From contig CM019236.1 of NCBI GenBank assembly GCA_009741485.1, positions 51,698,702-51,762,701 on the forward strand: 64,000 bases of DNA, given 5' to 3'. Position 1 is the first letter of the stretch; each line of letters opens with the position of its first letter. The notes under the pieces were generated by a model. It was not told the DNA's origin. It was given only the letters and a program-made list of their open reading frames with translations, and made no database searches. Source of the stretch: Malurus cyaneus samueli. Lineage: Eukaryota > Chordata > Aves > Passeriformes > Maluridae. Of this stretch, positions 60,716 to 64,000 are shown piece by piece. The position numbers were made by a program, and so were the translations under genes.

Positions 60716-63700
60716 ATACACATGTGATTCCTCCCCAGTTATTGCCTGAATCTTATTAGGACTGTTTTCAGTGTCCTTGCTTTTCAGTCAGTAAGCCAGT
60801 GGCAGAAAATTTCAGCTTGCTATGTGTTGGAAGATAAACAAGTTAGTTGCTCTATGAAGTATCTTACCTCCTTATTTTACTCTGAAGTTTATTAACAGTG
60901 GAAAACCAAACATTTGGTGCAGGAGGACAGACAGGTCTAATTCTGCAAGGCCTATTCTGATCTAAACTTCGCAAGTGTTCTGAAGATACTCTTACAGAGC
61001 AGTTCAGGATTTGAAAATTGTGCATTATGGCTACAGTCCTTAAGACAAGTGTGCATGAAGAATCAAAGATTAAAGGTAGATGACCTTTGAAAAACTTTCT
61101 GTGGCAAAACTGTCCAGCGAAAAAATATATACAAGAGCAAAAACTAAGCATTATTTAGACTTACAAACTTTTTATAGCCCTGGTCTTCTGTGGTTTTTGT
61201 TCCTTTTTTTTTCCATTTCTTTTAGTGAGACAATATTAAATTTCTTCTGTAGATACTGCATACTGCTGCATACAGATATTTTGGCTTTCTCACCATAGTG
61301 GAGTGCACCTGCCAGGAAAAGAGCACCATGACTGGCTTTGAAAGCAGTGTTTTATTGCTATCAGATGGTTAAACACACTGGATACGGACAAAGGGAGAGT
61401 ATTTAAAGGGTAGAGATTGACTACTATGAACTTTTGAGGCTTTTAAGAAATAGATGAGGCACAGGATTTGATGTATTAGCTTGGGAGAAACTGAGCTCCT
61501 CTTTGATATAAGAAGACATGTAGGAATCTCCAGGATGAAAGCATTTTGGTGATTTTCTTTTGTAATTAAATGAAAATTTAATTCATTTAAATTAAATTAA
61601 TTAAAGCACTTGAGTTCTTATCATTATGTCAGTCTGTTTTTGTTTGCCTCCCAAAAGGAGTTTCCTTCATTGTGCTTCATGTAGAGTAATTCCATAATTT
61701 CTCTTACTTTCTCTGTGTAATTTTCAGTAAGTTTATTTTGATGATTGACTCCCTGACCCGAAGCCCATAGATTTTGTTGATCAATGTTTGTCTCCCTATT
61801 TGATTTTTATTCAGTTGTAACTTTACTAGTGTTTCTTGCTGCTTTTGGTTGTAATTTGGAAACACCCAGGCCTGTTGTTGCCTTACATAATTTGTCCAGC
61901 TCTGCTGGGCAGTAAACTATACATTTGCAAATGCTATTAAGAGCAATTAAAAAAAAGCAGGAACATCAGCAGAATCTTTCTTCCAATGACAGTGGTTAGC
62001 AGCCAAGTAACACTCTAATGCCTGATGGTTTAGTCATTATCAGTTTGCTTCTATTTTAGAAGTCAGAGATTTAAAAAAACAAACATTTCAAAAAACATTT
62101 GAAGTAGTGACTTAAACTGAAAGTGCCATTTCTAAATTCAAACAATAATTTTCCTTGTTTTCCCACTCAATTTTTTCCTGTCAGATATAGACCACTCACA
62201 GCAATAAGAGATTAATTCCATGCAGTGAATAGAAAGAGGTATCATTCAATGCAAAAGCATTAAACACAAGCCATATTCTTATTCAAGGGTCTCCCTTTCA
62301 AGAGCCTTCCTTATATAAGATGATTAATTCGTTTTTTAATTCTGCATATTATGAAAACTTCATTAGATAGTAACATTATTACACTAGTGAAGATTATTTC
62401 TGCTGCCTTTAGTGAAGGGATTTTACTTCTGTTTGGAGTCAGTAGTCTCTCTGTTATTACTGTTCCTTGATTGTCTGTGAAGGAACGTTATGTGTGTGAT
62501 CCCATTTAATTGACTGATCATATTATGCACTGTGTGAAACTTAACATGTCCCTGTTGAAGCACTAGACAGTGTGACTAATCACTCTGTTTATTGATATAA
62601 GCTCCTGCTTACGAGCTTTAAAGGGGCTTTGTGGGAAATCAATTTCAACTCTTAAGGCTGGAAGGGAAGGGTAGCCTTTTCTTCTTCTTTTCTATCTGTG
62701 TTTGCATCTTTCTGTGTATAGGTTTAACTTGCTTGATGTGTTACTATTGCTTCTTGTTGCCTGCAGTGCTGCTAGTTTGCTGCTCTTAGGATCTTTTCCC
62801 AAATATAATGGCTCTGAAATGGTGTTAGTGTATGTATTTTACAGCTTTATCTTTGCTTGAACATTTTAAAATGTTCTCTATGTACTTGCAAACTTAAGTG
62901 AGGGTTAACTTCAGTGAAGTTCAGGATACTCTGACTCTGACTCAGTAAAGATGTTAATATTCTGAAATATTTTGCCTCCAATCTCAACAAAACATATATA
63001 TATAATATATATATATATATGATTTTTAAATGCTGAGACATGGATTGATGAAGGAACAAGAGCTGGGGGCCTCTGTTCCCTTGGACAGGCTTGTGCTTGC
63101 TAAGGAGCAAAGGAGCACACACTGCGAGGCAACTGCTCTGCCTTGAAGCAGCACTTCTGTGATTCTGAGGAGCTTAAGAACCAGCCCAGGTATCAGGACA
63201 CGTTGTAACCAAGAGCAGACGCTGAGTATGATTCCTCGGGTTAGCCACAGCTTTGTTTTCACAGTGCTGTTTTATATTCCGGTTAGTTCATTGTGGGGCA
63301 GGGAACACAAGGCTGCCAATAATGTGCATGAAGTACTGCGGTGTGGTGGTTGACATTAACCTGTCTAAAGCAAAGACAACTGCAATGCCTGGGTGTTTGT
63401 ATTCTTGCAGAAACCAGTTTGATAATTCTATGCATTAAATGGCAAATTATGTCAAGGAAATATTTTCATTCATTATTTATCTATTTGTCTGTCTGTCTGT
63501 GGGTTAGCTAGTTTTTTGGATCTTAAACTCTTTGCTCAAGAATTAGAAAATTCTTGATTTTCTATGAACAACAGTTTGAAATTGATATAATAAAAATGTG
63601 GCTGTTAAGTAGGGAACTAAACATAAAAGTATGTGGACATTTTTTCATTTAGCTTGGTTCTTGACTGCATTTCAGTGGGGCAATTTAATGCTCCTAGAAT

Positions 63701-64000
63701 GATGTATGTGTCATTCTGAAGCTGGACTTTTCCTGTAAGAGTGAGAAATAGTTCTAGAAGACAAGGTAGTGTCATATCGGATTTTGCTTTTCTACTTTGC
63801 AATCTTTTGATAGTATTGGGGAAGATCTGAATATTCCTTCCACCTTATCTATCTTCTTCCCTATACACTTCCATTAGTGAAATATACACTTTAAATTTTA
63901 CGCCTCCTACCTCTTTCCTTATATCTTTGCCTATTAATGATGGTAACAGAGCTTACAACAGAAAGATGATTATATTTCTGGAAATCACACGAACTGTAAT
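60716..64000. other. AT-rich non-coding stretch, no gene seen
   Basis: About 3.3 kb with frames up to 95 codons and no domain. Simple sequences include an AT-rich quasi-palindromic patch (61561-61606), a TA repeat (62994-63020) and a short TCTG run (63486-63500). The 63.05-63.4 kb part is a little GC-richer but matches nothing I recognise. Confidence 0.7.
62994..63020. repeat. (TA)n microsatellite
   Basis: TA repeats with one phase-breaking AA, the same layout as the tract at 18499-18537. Confidence 0.9.

Noticed and set aside
1..64000. CRISPR arrays, operons, riboswitches, ribosome binding sites
   Set aside because: The window is vertebrate nuclear DNA. No regularly spaced direct repeats or bacterial gene organisation is present.

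Overview
The window looks like non-coding DNA from a bird, most likely a passerine. The evidence is repeat content: fragments of CR1, the dominant avian LINE; two solo LTRs of one avian-type LTR family on the minus strand (2849-3438 and 60352-60715); a longer LTR-type repeat on the plus strand (about 14666-15694); and a short SINE (about 14519-14657) with a tRNA-Ile-like head and a CR1-like tail, the architecture of the passerine TguSINE1 family. Most of the window is AT-rich and poor in CpG. I find no complete protein-coding gene, functional RNA gene, CpG island or CRISPR array. All family names are from memory of consensus features; no search was run.

Layout. 1-14.5 kb is plain AT-rich sequence with one solo LTR, some homopolymers and perhaps one old CR1 scrap. 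14.5-15.7 kb holds the SINE directly followed by the LTR repeat. 15.7-24.3 kb is again featureless apart from microsatellites. At 24269-24521 on the minus strand is the only stretch that reads like a real exon, though I cannot name the gene. It ends almost at the edge of a block of odd sequence (24535-26900) with roughly three times the CpG of its neighbour and a random-like texture. 26.9-32.1 kb is unremarkable except for a GC-rich, CpG-containing patch near 28.3-28.6 kb. A 5'-truncated CR1 lies at 32155-32510.

The main feature is a direct duplication. A 7,566-base unit (32537-40102) is followed at once by a second copy (40103-49619). The second copy starts with about 450 identical bases. 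It then has about 2.9 kb full of single-base insertions typical of uncorrected long reads, a C-rich patch of about 100 bases, and about 1.56 kb absent from copy 1. It ends with a 4.45 kb stretch that differs from copy 1 almost only by small indels and carries a 25-N gap. The gap corresponds to zero missing bases in copy 1. This is either a very recent tandem duplication that was badly assembled or a false duplication.

49.6-55.2 kb is featureless. 55.2-56.5 kb is a GC-rich CR1 cluster with three pieces in sense, antisense and sense orientation; the antisense piece is a decayed reverse-transcriptase region with a 57-base tandem repeat. The rest, to 64 kb, is AT-rich with one solo LTR and simple repeats. 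No genes can be said to work together here; the region is best read as intergenic or deep intronic.
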